A stretch of 64,000 nt of DNA from Planctomycetota bacterium (GTDB taxonomy: Bacteria > Planctomycetota > Phycisphaerae > UBA1845): positions 62,001-126,000 of the forward strand of contig JAJRWX010000008.1 of assembly GCA_024276605.1 (NCBI GenBank), in the 5' to 3' direction. Of the stretch, positions 25,601 to 34,034 are shown piece by piece. Under the pieces are notes generated by a model. That model worked only from the letters and a program-made list of their open reading frames with translations, was not told the DNA's origin and ran no database searches. The translations under genes and the position numbers were made by a program. Each line of letters begins with the position of its first letter. Position 1 is the stretch's first letter.

Positions 25601-28396
25601 TATTTGCGTGGCCGGTATGCTGAAGGTGATGCGAAAAGTTCCGCCGGTCGCCGAAAAGACGATAGTGAATCGACGACGATTGCATCTACGGGTGGTTGGA
25701 ATTCTCCCACGGTGATTGGTTATCCGCCGTTAAAGATTCTATCCGTCGAAGGGACTACAAAGCAGCAAGAAGAAATTGCCGAGTTGATCACCGAGTTTGA
25801 CCGACCCGCCCAATCCGATTTTGAGGTAATCAACTTGGTCCATGCCGATGCCGCCTTAGTGGCAGAAACATTGACCTCGATATTTCGTGGAGTGAATTTG
25901 ACGCCGGAGAAGAAGCGTAGAAAAAAGAAATCCAAAACCAGCGGTACGACGCAGTCGCGATTCATCGGCCAAGAAGGCGGACGCATGGTGTTTTATAGTG
26001 CGCCTAAGCATTTACACAAGAAAATTCATGAGACGGTGCAGCAGCTTGAGGAGGCGGCTAAGGAGCGGGCTACGCTTCGAATTATTTCGCTGGCGCATGC
26101 TCGTCCCAGTGAAGTTTCGAAGGCGATCAATCAAGCCTATGCGTCGTCAGGATCGGATAAAAAAGGCGCCATGCCGGCCTTTACCGTGACGGGGGATGAT
26201 AGCACGAAACAGTTACTGGTGATGACTGATGACGACATGTTTTTAGAAATTGAGTCTCTGGTGAAATCGTTGGATAAGCCGCGCGAGATGGCTGCGGAGT
26301 TTCGTGTGTTTCGCCTGCAGTATGCTAATGCGCGTCGTATCTACGATACGTTAAGCAAGCTTATTGAAGATTACATCAGAGGTCTACCATCCGGAGAAAA
26401 GTTAGACGCCTTTGGGGCTGAGGTAGATGAAGAAGCCAATGCGATTATTGTGCTAGGCGGTCCGCTGATTTTTGGTTTTGTTGAGCACGCCTTGAAGCGT
26501 ATCGATACGCCTGAAAATGCTGAGCAACCGCCTGGGTTTTTTATGATCGCGCTGAAAAACGCAGATGCTAGAGAAGTAGCTGCCAACATTGCGCGCTTGT
26601 GGAGCGGAGAGGTGGGTGCCGCGGGTGAAAATCCGCCGGTTGTGGAGGCGAATGCTTCGCTCAATGTGTTGGTTGTTCGGGGTACACAGGAACAAGTCGA
26701 CCAGATCAGAAAGGATTTTGTTGATCCGCTGGAGGGTAACACGGCGGTGCAGCTTGTGACCGAGACGATCGTTTTGCAGCATATTCGTGCGGAAGAAGCG
26801 GCTGAGTTGATGACCACGATTTACGATAAGCGGCGGGAAGCGATGATAGAAATCAGCAAGGGGAGTCTGATTTCTCCGCATGAGTTTACGGTGGTAGTAA
26901 CTCCGGATAGCAGTACGAACACGCTTATTGTGCAGGCGAGCGAGGCAAACTTGGCTGACATCAAAGCGCGTGTCGCTGAGATGGATCAGGCTGATGTAGC
27001 CGCTCGATATGCGGTGACGACGAAGGTTTATGGTTTGATGTTCGCAGACCCGGGCGCTGTGGTGACAATTATTCGTGAACGTTCTCGCATGAAAGAGCAG
27101 CGCGGCGGGAAAAATAAGGTTTCCCTACAGGATTTAGTACTTGCGGTAGAAGAGCCGGCGACACAATCGGTAGCCGTGACGGCTAATGCAAATAATCACG
27201 AATGGGTTGAGACACTTATTGGTCAGCTTGATGATGAAGAAACGGCGTTAAGTCGCATCGATCAAGTAAAGACGATCAAACTAACTTACGCTGATCCGTT
27301 TATTGTTTCGGAAGCCATTACGCAACTATTTCGTGGCGGCGGCAAAGGCTCACAGTCCCAAGTGACGGCTGTGGCTGAGCCTGTGGCGCGTGTCGTTATT
27401 GTGACGGCTTCACAAGCGAACTTGAAGCGGATTGAGCGTTTGGTGGCGGAGCTGGATACCGAAGGCAGTAGTCAGCAAACCGTGCAAGTCGTGCACTTGG
27501 ACAATGCCGATGCGGAGTCCGTGGCTCGGACCTTGGATGATATATTCATTAAGTCTCAACCTAGCCGTCAGGGAAGTCAGGCGCCGCCGATTTCGATTTC
27601 AGCGCTAGGTGGTTCCAAGGCGGTATTGATTAAATCCAGTGCGGAAGATTATGCGGACATCAAGGCCGTTGTGTCGCAGTTGGACTCGGAGGAGGCGGGT
27701 ATCGGTGAATCGGTGCGTGTGATTACCCTATTGTATGCTGATGCCACCGAGGTGCAGCAGGCGATGCAGGAATATCTCAAAAAATCCGGAAAACAGAGTT
27801 CGGATGAATTGGTGGGCGATACGCGCATCAGCGTGTTGACGCAAAGTAACGGCTTGGTGGTTAGTGGTGGCAAGAGCCGTATTGATCAGATTGAGCAGTT
27901 GGTTCGTAAGTTGGATGAAGAAAGCGAAAAGGGCGTCGTTCCGCAGATCATCAAATTAAAATATGCAGAAGTTAAATATATTTTACCGCAACTCCAGGAA
28001 ATGTTTGTGGAGCAAAAGGGCGGCGGTCAACGTGAACGTGTTGTGCCGGTGATCGTGTCGAATGATTTGATGAATAGTCTCATCATCCGAGCTGCACCGG
28101 CTGATATAGCTGCGATTGAAGCGATCGTAAGCAAGCTGGATACCGAAGATGCTGCGTCGGTGACACCGTTTAAGATTGTTAAGGTGGCTTCGGGTATTAA
28201 TGTTGAAGATTTGGCGATGCTGTTGGAGACGAGTGTGAATGAAGGCATCAGGGCCTCCGCTCCGAAAGGAAAAGGACAGGGACGTAACGTCATCTCTTCG
28301 GTTACGATTCTGGCGGACAAGCGGACGAGTACATTGTTGTTGGGTGGTGATCCGTCTCATTTCAAAGAGATCGAAGAAATGGTTCAAGCGTATTAA
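19616..28396 (+). CDS. Giant secretin N-domain repeat protein without secretin barrel (2926 aa)
   Basis: A signal peptide (cleavage about G42, after LFPSTSFG) and a basic linker lead to an N0-like domain near residues 175-270 and then about 29 N1-type modules of 70-110 residues. Each has the pattern beta strand, 'ADA..V...L..L', a linker often rich in Lys/Arg/Gly, a 'D...N.LIV.A' strand, a helix, then 'LD' and frequently Pro. Linkers differ: one near residues 1772-1810 is almost pure Gln/Arg. No C-terminal secretin (PF00263-like) domain is seen. The reading frame stops at TAA 28394-28396 but continues in the same frame to 28648. Likely periplasmic, associated with the adjacent secretin; exact role unknown. 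Confidence 0.85.
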   Translation: MISHLQKHVKRLQAQSLARARGLDWWKTALMVAFLFPSTSFGQTPAKRPTTLPKPTAQDAADKQRKTTTRRVSPQRRRTSKAAKKGGVQIPPASARAPGKSVVKPEDAKSKATMTAAERAQQRREEIKERRRKDKASKAAGASRKPRLRDGRVGGSQGGSSAKDATINIPPTFSSITPEEGKYQFSIVDGTYEDLISMVARQTGLGVIGVKPPDGKVSFVTEEELSFAELLKRIRMLLFNYKPLEPYWLLRRETHLEVIRVNDYLRELEPGMMYRSVAEFREAKLADEELVLVLYTPKSGSLADLKIVRDFMPDYVRVTPLQNSNTVAIFALASDIRKYLDLVPILVSPQGQDPRTLEVIKVNHIPPSQAYEKLQALMDLGDAGARPRARAVRGVNKSALEGVAEPALSVVPSDDQGVLIVRGMRNKIDEIKLLLPFVDVDTTTDFHPVVIDVKYADPEALVTTLQDILTPVDQTPKVKRPTRGKKPSGGRSATMDKIRLITHPVARAIIVMASKEDVARVRQLIESFDIETQVGPIRLALEYAEAEDIVGTISKLIGGQIGKKPKKARTPSEMKSEVVAAPNGDAIYFTGTPEDLEQVKLLLVELDVAGGEVKLHIVLLKNQLPSFVAGILLEYESGRAGLAAGPRRPARPKRPTGKVNTKGKFTSDDDSGRLFVLCNDEEWEAFQPLIDDLESLPQGAEFVVLPVEHISPEVAIEKVSALVGSKETKRGAAASLGIRYETADGGMVVIGATNAQIALLKKLLTQFDHPSDIIQRVFVIKHRGAADMMETIESLLVDSAGGGPKKPRRGKPKPGTPNTGIDDGQLKIVQLDNRLIVRTSPEQMEEVAKLIQEFDVARDTREIRVYEDFPPGTDIVAIADSLQSLVSSKEGGPAVRPKVGKKNSKAIEGVEFLPQPSSGKLIVIAASARFAEIEELLEIIRPTEDILEVVVEYVDVTHADSEQIVTLIEPLLAIKVQHLILTGVIKEASGRTESMTRVGKKKKPTRSAGTGGDLYELIPDARNHRIVVAAVEPIVVEARKLIQSFDTPSQGDEIQTVFIKIQHADPAGLIELIEPLLSLKVQQMVSEGQLADMVDSVGASKPKKPGIRIAGRAAKVDDKRFHIIADDRNRRIVIAAPESIIEEARLLVSQFDLPTESGDEVEVVTLAVQHVEVGEIVEQITPLLDMKVQQLVLAGTLSRDDVVVSPPKSKRKGGKVTVPRNQSSKQPERYHMQADERNGQIVLAAPRAIIDEARRLVEMFDKPGDDSAAFETITLQNADAGEMVSSIQSLMGSDSRRKSPNSRLKGQVKMPTSTGEFRIVEAPGGAAVVLQGPVKLVAQAKEWIAHLDSIAGGARSLKIFQIQHIDMKMLVDLIVNTVSVPAKRTGVRRPKAKARPTAGGGRQMLAAMEDEEDDVFVTTITRTTDDLYLRADLIDQTLIVSASPSKLTEVDRIISNLDTTDSQELINPAPVPKFTYTLEHVDAYDASYELDGVLSVLWEPSDELPHVDYASFGDMLIVRYPHEERFEEIRALIRKYVDKPSSLARSRPKAFAVPAGISPKDVALWMKINHPELDIVVEDITPREDQTHGVQELGPRTGAVNRCVMPLSFSAALQGLMVPVIGQKEPPPSGKASSTDGGKVPGKKSPPVKKAKPSGDRDALSDLVRDKGRVLLDSEPVESHDVETVTTERMPTKTKKIASAEQVIIKYDESTGGMIVVGNRSVLEAVPDWLEELEEEMKDLPRPPDIRIYRVKYIDVYSATDIINEMFNATRQQRQQASRAQQQQQQRARQQQKQQQGNKRQAQQQKTQPQAVPQLPPTAVRVMPNPRDRSLILRADTNQYPAILKLLSTVDQPRPINSEMRIFPLEKLNAAEVEALLKDWLGMTATPARPTSSRAKSGGARRPGTPTAPTRNSSSGGQFPRPIMQRTIAGDELGIDPKDIKLTSSPRNNTIMALGPKAALDFIGELIEDLESNETAERTWVQYKLVHADVPTLISYLRGRYAEGDAKSSAGRRKDDSESTTIASTGGWNSPTVIGYPPLKILSVEGTTKQQEEIAELITEFDRPAQSDFEVINLVHADAALVAETLTSIFRGVNLTPEKKRRKKKSKTSGTTQSRFIGQEGGRMVFYSAPKHLHKKIHETVQQLEEAAKERATLRIISLAHARPSEVSKAINQAYASSGSDKKGAMPAFTVTGDDSTKQLLVMTDDDMFLEIESLVKSLDKPREMAAEFRVFRLQYANARRIYDTLSKLIEDYIRGLPSGEKLDAFGAEVDEEANAIIVLGGPLIFGFVEHALKRIDTPENAEQPPGFFMIALKNADAREVAANIARLWSGEVGAAGENPPVVEANASLNVLVVRGTQEQVDQIRKDFVDPLEGNTAVQLVTETIVLQHIRAEEAAELMTTIYDKRREAMIEISKGSLISPHEFTVVVTPDSSTNTLIVQASEANLADIKARVAEMDQADVAARYAVTTKVYGLMFADPGAVVTIIRERSRMKEQRGGKNKVSLQDLVLAVEEPATQSVAVTANANNHEWVETLIGQLDDEETALSRIDQVKTIKLTYADPFIVSEAITQLFRGGGKGSQSQVTAVAEPVARVVIVTASQANLKRIERLVAELDTEGSSQQTVQVVHLDNADAESVARTLDDIFIKSQPSRQGSQAPPISISALGGSKAVLIKSSAEDYADIKAVVSQLDSEEAGIGESVRVITLLYADATEVQQAMQEYLKKSGKQSSDELVGDTRISVLTQSNGLVVSGGKSRIDQIEQLVRKLDEESEKGVVPQIIKLKYAEVKYILPQLQEMFVEQKGGGQRERVVPVIVSNDLMNSLIIRAAPADIAAIEAIVSKLDTEDAASVTPFKIVKVASGINVEDLAMLLETSVNEGIRASAPKGKGQGRNVISSVTILADKRTSTLLLGGDPSHFKEIEEMVQAY

Positions 28397-28648
28397 CGTC
28401 TTGGACCCACCGGCGAGACGATCAAAATTATTCAACTTGGTTCAACGCCTGCCAACGAGGTGATTGCGCTGATCGATCAACTGAAAGGTACCTCGAGCCG
28501 AAGTCGGTCGGGTGGTCGATCGGGCAGTAGTGCAGGTAGAAGAGGTAGACGTAGCGGCCAAGGTAGCTCTAATCGACAAATGGGTGGTTCACGAAATTCA
28601 GGCTCAAGATCACGCGGTTCTCAGAGTCGACCTAATCGAAGACGGTAA
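28397..28648 (+). pseudogene. In-frame continuation of the giant protein after a TAA
   Basis: Directly after TAA 28394-28396, in the same frame, 83 codons continue a normal module: RLGPTGETIKIIQLGSTPAN and EVIALIDQLKG form the first half of an N1 unit. A Ser/Arg/Gly-rich basic tail follows, ending at TAA 28646-28648. GAA to TAA would be one change. The piece is therefore a lost C-terminus, a readthrough extension or the result of a sequence error. It has no good start of its own. Confidence 0.7.
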
Positions 28649-28751
28649 GGTTAGTGGATAAGAGATGCTGATATGTTTGTGTTTGGATGGTGTGCGTAGG
28701 AAAGAAGCGGAAATAAGTTTATAAGGTAGCCGGCTGTCATGGAGGACGCCG

Positions 28752-31700
28752 GTGATAATAGTAAGGGCAACGATGATGAAGAAGTTGCAAAAGCGGCGCA
28801 AAGGATCGGTATGGCGGATCGACAATGATGATGTCGATCAGAGGCGAAAGGTGCATCATAAAACGCAGGTCTATGGGCTTCGCGTAGGAGTAGGACGTGT
28901 GCTGCTCTCGATGTGCGCGCTCATGGCTTATGCGTTATCCAGTTCTTGCGCGTTTGGACAACCACAACAAGATGCCGCACCATCGGCTGAAAAACAACCT
29001 GCTGAGCCGACTGATGCAGGAAAGTCGAAGACCGGCCATCGAATAGATACGACCAATGTCAAGCTTTCCGGCGCTGATCTGTATTATGAGGTGGTTGGTA
29101 AGCAATTGATCTTGAAGGGTAATCAAGCCGACCTGGATTTAGTGGATGCGCTGATTACGGTATTGGAAGATGCGACGGAAGTCCCTGAACTTCGTGTGAT
29201 AACGGTGACGAGGAAGGATGCCAACGATATTGCATCAACGGTGGGGCCTGCGCTACGTAAAGTATTGTATGATCCGAACATTCGATCAGAGCATGAAGTG
29301 TCGGTGACGGCATTATCTTCGAATATTATTCTTATCTCAGCGTTACCGCGACATATCGATTTTGCCGTTCAGACTATCCTGCAGGTTGACGAAGTGGTGG
29401 ACACGCTTGGCCAATATGAGCAATTGGTGTTTACGATTAAGCATCGCCAAGCTTCTGAAGTGGCGGATGAGTTACGTGATATTTTAGGCAAGTTGAAAGA
29501 AAAGACGGGAGCGCAAGGGCCTAAGGGTGAAATACAAATCATTCCCAACAATGCGAACAATACGATTCTCGTCATCGCGCCGGAGTCGGACCGACTCACC
29601 ATACAGAATTTTATCAACACGATTGATGTAGAGCCGGCTAAGGGTTGGGGCGAGGTGAAGTTGACCGTGTTTCCGTTGCTACATTCCAAGCCTGAAGAGA
29701 TGTCGAAGGTCATCACCGATTTGTTAGCTACTGAGCAAGGGCAACAAGAAGCAGCTGAAGTGATCTTTCGGTTGAGCATAAGTAAAGCGATGCCCGACGG
29801 CAGTATGTTGGATATGTCGCCGATCGATTTGGGTAAACCGATGCGCATCATTGCCCATGCCGGAACCAATAGTTTGATTATCGCGACGGTGGAAGAAAAC
29901 GTCGGACCGATGAGCGAACTCATTCGTATGTTGGACGGCGTGGCGATCAGTGAGGAGGTTGATGTTCAACTGTTCCCGCTACGTTTTGCTGATGCTGAAA
30001 CGGTACGGGATGTACTGCGAAGTATGTTTGATGACGGCAAGACGCTGCCGGAGGATCCCGACGGTAGCGGGAACACTTCCGTACCGCAGGGCGATCAAGG
30101 TAAAGCGTTATCTTACAACATAGGTATTGGCGCAGACGCCCGGACCAACACGTTGATTATTTCCGGTAGACCTGAGCAGTTGCAATTGGCTGAGGTGGTG
30201 ATCAATAAGCTGGATCAACCTTCTTCCACGCTGAAGTTTCCTATTCGCTTCGTGCAGCTTGAATATACCGATGCAAGCCGTGTGGGTGATATTATCAAGG
30301 ATTTATTTGCTCAGCGACTGGAAACGGCTCAAACGATCAATGCCGGTCAGGTGGCATTAGCGCGAGACGATCTTTTCCTGACGGTTGATATGCGAAGTAA
30401 CTCATTGATCGTATCTGCGTCGGAAGAAAACTTTGCCGAGATTGAAAAAATTGTGCGTCAGCTTGATACGAAGCCGGCGAAATTGTTTGATCAGATTCGT
30501 ATCGTGAAGTGTGATCGACTGTCGGCGAAGAATATGAAGGAAAAAATAGACGAACTCTGGCAGCGCAAGGCGAGTCTGCGCCAGAATGAAGAATTGTTGG
30601 AAGACACGCCCATCCTCGTGGCGGATGGACGTAGTAACTCACTGGTTGTGGCTTCGAGTGTGGAGGATTTTGAAGAAATCCGTCGGTTAATCAAGCGTCT
30701 GGAAGCTCAACCGTTAATTGAGGATACGCGTATTTTCAAACTCACTTTTGCAGACACAGCCGTGTTGGCGGGTATGTTGGAAGAATTGTTTCAGGGTATG
30801 GAGGGGGCGTCAGAGTCGTTTACGGCACCGACGGTCATTGCTGATTCACGAAGTAATGCGTTGTTAGTGGCTGGGACGCGCGATAGTCTGGAGCGGGCTG
30901 CTGAGATTATCCCCAGGCTTGATGTCAAAGCCGGACCTAACACGGCAGCGATCAGAGTGTATCCATTGCATCATGGTAGTGCCATCAAATTGGCTCCACG
31001 TATGCAGGAATTGTTTGATTCACGGTCTGAGGGGCAGGATGTAGCGAGTACGCCGGTGGTGCTATTGGCTGATGAAGCTACAAACACCGTGGTGGGTAGC
31101 GCGTCGCGCGACGATCACGAGATCATCGTTGAGTTGTTACAGAAATTGGACCAACCCTCGACGCTGGCTAAGCAGTTCCAGATATTCCCGCTCAAGATGG
31201 CCAAAGCTGCACCGATTGCTGAAAAGCTGGAGAGCTTGTTTCAATCACAGGGAAGTGAGGGTCGAGCGGATGTGATTGCGATTGAAATCGATGAACGCAT
31301 CAATGCACTGATCGTCTGGGCGTCTCAGTCTGAAATGGACAATATTTCCAATATTATTACACGACTTGATTCTGCGAAGCCGGTGTTGGAGATGAAGGTG
31401 AAAGTGATTCAGTTGCGACAGGCGCTAGCTGAGGATTTTGCTGACGTGCTTGAGCAGACGCTCATTGGTGAAGAAGGCGGTGAAGAGGGTGAGGAAGCCA
31501 TCATCATCACCTTTGATGAGAAGCAGCCTGACGGCACCTACATTACACGCAAGTTATTGCGACAGGATATTCGCATTCAACCAGATCCGCGTACGAATTC
31601 GCTCATGGTCATGGCCCCGGCTGAGAGTATGGATATGCTGGAATCAATGATTTTGGATTTCGACCGGGTACATCCGATACGTTCCGAGCTTCGCTTGTTT

Positions 31701-33278
31701 CAATTGATCAACGCGGATGCTGAAACGATGGTTGATCGTTTGGAGGAGTTGTTCCAAACGGATGGCGGGGAGGATGGGCCTCAATCGCAGATTCAGTTTG
31801 GTATGCTGGGTGAATTTGAAATAGCCAGTGTAGGTCAAGACCTTCGATTTACCGCGGATGTGCGTACGAATACGCTCATTGCTGCCGGGGCGGAGGTTGA
31901 TTTGCGTATGGTCGAGTCCCTGGTGCAGTATCTCGATGCCCAGGAAGCTGAGGTTCGGGTGGTGGAAGTGATGCAGACAAACTACCGCGAAGCTTCACAG
32001 ATTGCTGATGCGTATCAAAACTTCATCCAACAAGAAGAAGATGTCTACGGTGATATTGATGATGAAGAAGCTCAGCGCCGTCGTATGGAGCGTCAGGTTT
32101 CCATCGAGGCGATTGGCGATGAAGAAGGTGGTACGAGTCATTTGATGATCGGGGCCAGTCGGGGGGCTTTTGAGCAAACGATGGATATGATTCAGCGGTT
32201 GGACCAACCGGAGCCTCAGGTGATGATCTCGGTGGTTATTGCGGAGATTACGCAAACGGATGATCTGGAGCTGGGTATTGAAATTGCCGGCCAGGATTTG
32301 CATTTTTCGGAAGAAGCGATTGTCGGGCCGAACGGTATTATTCAAGGGTCAGACTTTGACTTCGTGTCCGGGACTGATCTTGGCGCCGCGGGTTTGGGGC
32401 TTGGCGGTTTTAATTTTACAATTACTGGCGCAGATTTCAGCTTCTTGTTTCGCGCACTTCAGCAGGAAAGTCGGCTGGAAGTGTTGTCGCGTCCAGCCTT
32501 ACTCGTGCGTAACGGCGAGGAGGGTAGTATTACGATTGCTGATGAGGTGCCGATTGTTGAATCCTCGCGATTAAATGATACCGGTCAGACACAGTCTACG
32601 ATTGGTCGGGAAGATGTGGGTATTGTTTTGACAGCCACGCCGCAGATTAGTCCTGATGGTTATGTAACCATCGCGTTGACCCAAGAAATTTCTAACATTG
32701 GTGAGAATATTGTGCTCACTGAAGGTGTAGCCTCACCGATTTTCCAAACACGTGAGGTAGTGACCAATGTTACGGTGCGAGATGGCGAGACGGTGATCAT
32801 TGGTGGATTAATCCAAAAGCGTGTCTCACGAGGTGTAAATAAAGTACCGATTCTGGGTGATTTACCGTATATAGGTGTACTGTTTCGATCGATGAGTTCG
32901 AGTGAATCCAAGACTGAATTGGTCGTTGTGATGACGGTTGATATTCTTCGCACCGACGAGGATCTACATGATATGTCCATTGAAGAGCGTGACAATGCAG
33001 ATTTACCTGACTGGTTAAGGCAGAGTCCGTTAATGAAGAGTCTGAGGATTATGCCGGAAGATTCTGCGATGGGTCCGGAACCTGTAGATCTGCCTCTAGA
33101 TTATGGTCAGAAAAAGCCAACGCCGCAAAAACGACAAGAATTGAAACAGTACGGGCCTAAGCCAAAAACTTACGGCCCGATTATTTCCAGGCCTGAGCCT
33201 GTTACACGCGCAGAGCGGGCAGTGTATGGTCCCCGGATACTATCGAATCAGACCTTGGTTCAGGATTCCAGGCAATAG
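28752..33278 (+). CDS. gspD: T2SS outer-membrane secretin GspD with about 12 N-domain modules
   Basis: Forms the multimeric outer-membrane channel. 1508 residues against about 650-750 in classical GspD. GTG 28752 has GGAGG six bases upstream; ATG 28773 is an alternative. The signal segment ends SSSCAFG. Then about 12 N1-like modules, each ending in '..LD', run to about residue 1150. The secretin domain covers about 1155-1405 with VMISVVIAEI, EVLSRPALLVRNGEEG, VGIVLTATPQIS, FQTREVVTNVTVRDGETV and VPILGDLPYIGVLFR. A proline-rich tail with three YGP motifs may be the pilotin-binding S-domain (inference). Its modules resemble those of the 2926-residue neighbour. Confidence 0.95.
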   Translation: MIIVRATMMKKLQKRRKGSVWRIDNDDVDQRRKVHHKTQVYGLRVGVGRVLLSMCALMAYALSSSCAFGQPQQDAAPSAEKQPAEPTDAGKSKTGHRIDTTNVKLSGADLYYEVVGKQLILKGNQADLDLVDALITVLEDATEVPELRVITVTRKDANDIASTVGPALRKVLYDPNIRSEHEVSVTALSSNIILISALPRHIDFAVQTILQVDEVVDTLGQYEQLVFTIKHRQASEVADELRDILGKLKEKTGAQGPKGEIQIIPNNANNTILVIAPESDRLTIQNFINTIDVEPAKGWGEVKLTVFPLLHSKPEEMSKVITDLLATEQGQQEAAEVIFRLSISKAMPDGSMLDMSPIDLGKPMRIIAHAGTNSLIIATVEENVGPMSELIRMLDGVAISEEVDVQLFPLRFADAETVRDVLRSMFDDGKTLPEDPDGSGNTSVPQGDQGKALSYNIGIGADARTNTLIISGRPEQLQLAEVVINKLDQPSSTLKFPIRFVQLEYTDASRVGDIIKDLFAQRLETAQTINAGQVALARDDLFLTVDMRSNSLIVSASEENFAEIEKIVRQLDTKPAKLFDQIRIVKCDRLSAKNMKEKIDELWQRKASLRQNEELLEDTPILVADGRSNSLVVASSVEDFEEIRRLIKRLEAQPLIEDTRIFKLTFADTAVLAGMLEELFQGMEGASESFTAPTVIADSRSNALLVAGTRDSLERAAEIIPRLDVKAGPNTAAIRVYPLHHGSAIKLAPRMQELFDSRSEGQDVASTPVVLLADEATNTVVGSASRDDHEIIVELLQKLDQPSTLAKQFQIFPLKMAKAAPIAEKLESLFQSQGSEGRADVIAIEIDERINALIVWASQSEMDNISNIITRLDSAKPVLEMKVKVIQLRQALAEDFADVLEQTLIGEEGGEEGEEAIIITFDEKQPDGTYITRKLLRQDIRIQPDPRTNSLMVMAPAESMDMLESMILDFDRVHPIRSELRLFQLINADAETMVDRLEELFQTDGGEDGPQSQIQFGMLGEFEIASVGQDLRFTADVRTNTLIAAGAEVDLRMVESLVQYLDAQEAEVRVVEVMQTNYREASQIADAYQNFIQQEEDVYGDIDDEEAQRRRMERQVSIEAIGDEEGGTSHLMIGASRGAFEQTMDMIQRLDQPEPQVMISVVIAEITQTDDLELGIEIAGQDLHFSEEAIVGPNGIIQGSDFDFVSGTDLGAAGLGLGGFNFTITGADFSFLFRALQQESRLEVLSRPALLVRNGEEGSITIADEVPIVESSRLNDTGQTQSTIGREDVGIVLTATPQISPDGYVTIALTQEISNIGENIVLTEGVASPIFQTREVVTNVTVRDGETVIIGGLIQKRVSRGVNKVPILGDLPYIGVLFRSMSSSESKTELVVVMTVDILRTDEDLHDMSIEERDNADLPDWLRQSPLMKSLRIMPEDSAMGPEPVDLPLDYGQKKPTPQKRQELKQYGPKPKTYGPIISRPEPVTRAERAVYGPRILSNQTLVQDSRQ

Positions 33279-33288
33279 GTGAGGTATT

Positions 33289-33885
33289 GTGGCGACTTAT
33301 CAAAGTAAGCAAGCAGCTCTGTGTGTTGGTTTGATCGTTATGAGTGCCCTTTGCGGTTGCCAGACCGATGGCACGCGCAGTGCTTCCTACGCCATTGTCG
33401 GTTCGTCTGATGGTCACAAGAAATCGACTGCACGGTTGACGAAGAAAAGTCGGCGTGATCGAACCGGAAGAATCCGTTATATTCGGTGTTTATATGATCA
33501 AAAGCCGTGGGTCAGCGCGGATAAAGCCGGCGATCGTGACCCGGAAGGCATTCATTATCGCGTATTTCTCCAGCCGGTGAGTAAGGATGGCTTTAGTAAG
33601 AGTGTCCTACAGGATGGCGAATTATACATCGAAATGTACCGTATCGATCGTGAGAGGGATGGTACCACTACTCGCGTATTGGTTAGCGATTGGCGGTATC
33701 CAACGAGCACGTTCCAACCCCTTCGCTCGAAAGTTCTCGGCATGGGATACCATATATGGTTACGTTGGGCGAAAAAGAGCTTAGCCGGTAAGGATGTCGA
33801 ATTTGTTACCTGGTTTGAAGACTCTTACGGCAAAAAAGTCCGTTCGAGTACGAAACGTTTTCTAGTTCCCAGCTATGTGCCTTAG
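33289..33885 (+). CDS. Small lipoprotein after gspD, possible pilotin
   Basis: 198 residues from GTG 33289, with GAGG four bases upstream. The lipoprotein signal VMSALCGC places the lipidated Cys at residue 24. The mature part is basic at first, then a compact mixed domain with many aromatic residues (GMGYHIWLRWAKKSL, EFVTWFEDSYGKKVR). I do not recognise the family. Ten bases after gspD in the same direction, it is placed where outer-membrane pilotins or accessory lipoproteins often are; that function is inference only. Confidence 0.7.
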   Translation: MATYQSKQAALCVGLIVMSALCGCQTDGTRSASYAIVGSSDGHKKSTARLTKKSRRDRTGRIRYIRCLYDQKPWVSADKAGDRDPEGIHYRVFLQPVSKDGFSKSVLQDGELYIEMYRIDRERDGTTTRVLVSDWRYPTSTFQPLRSKVLGMGYHIWLRWAKKSLAGKDVEFVTWFEDSYGKKVRSSTKRFLVPSYVP

Positions 33886-34034
33886 CCCATGGGTGATGCA
33901 CATTCAACTATCTCACTTTACTATCATGTATCATGGGCCGTATGTATTTAGCTTTCGCATCGGTCGGCATGTTGTACCACATTTAATAGCAGCTTCATGT
34001 AGCTCGCAGTGTATGTCTAGTCACTGCTAAGCAT

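Noticed and set aside
19616-33278. Assembly duplication as explanation for the repeat modules
   Set aside because: Modules are highly divergent at protein and DNA level with different linkers, so they are old duplications and not assembly artefacts.
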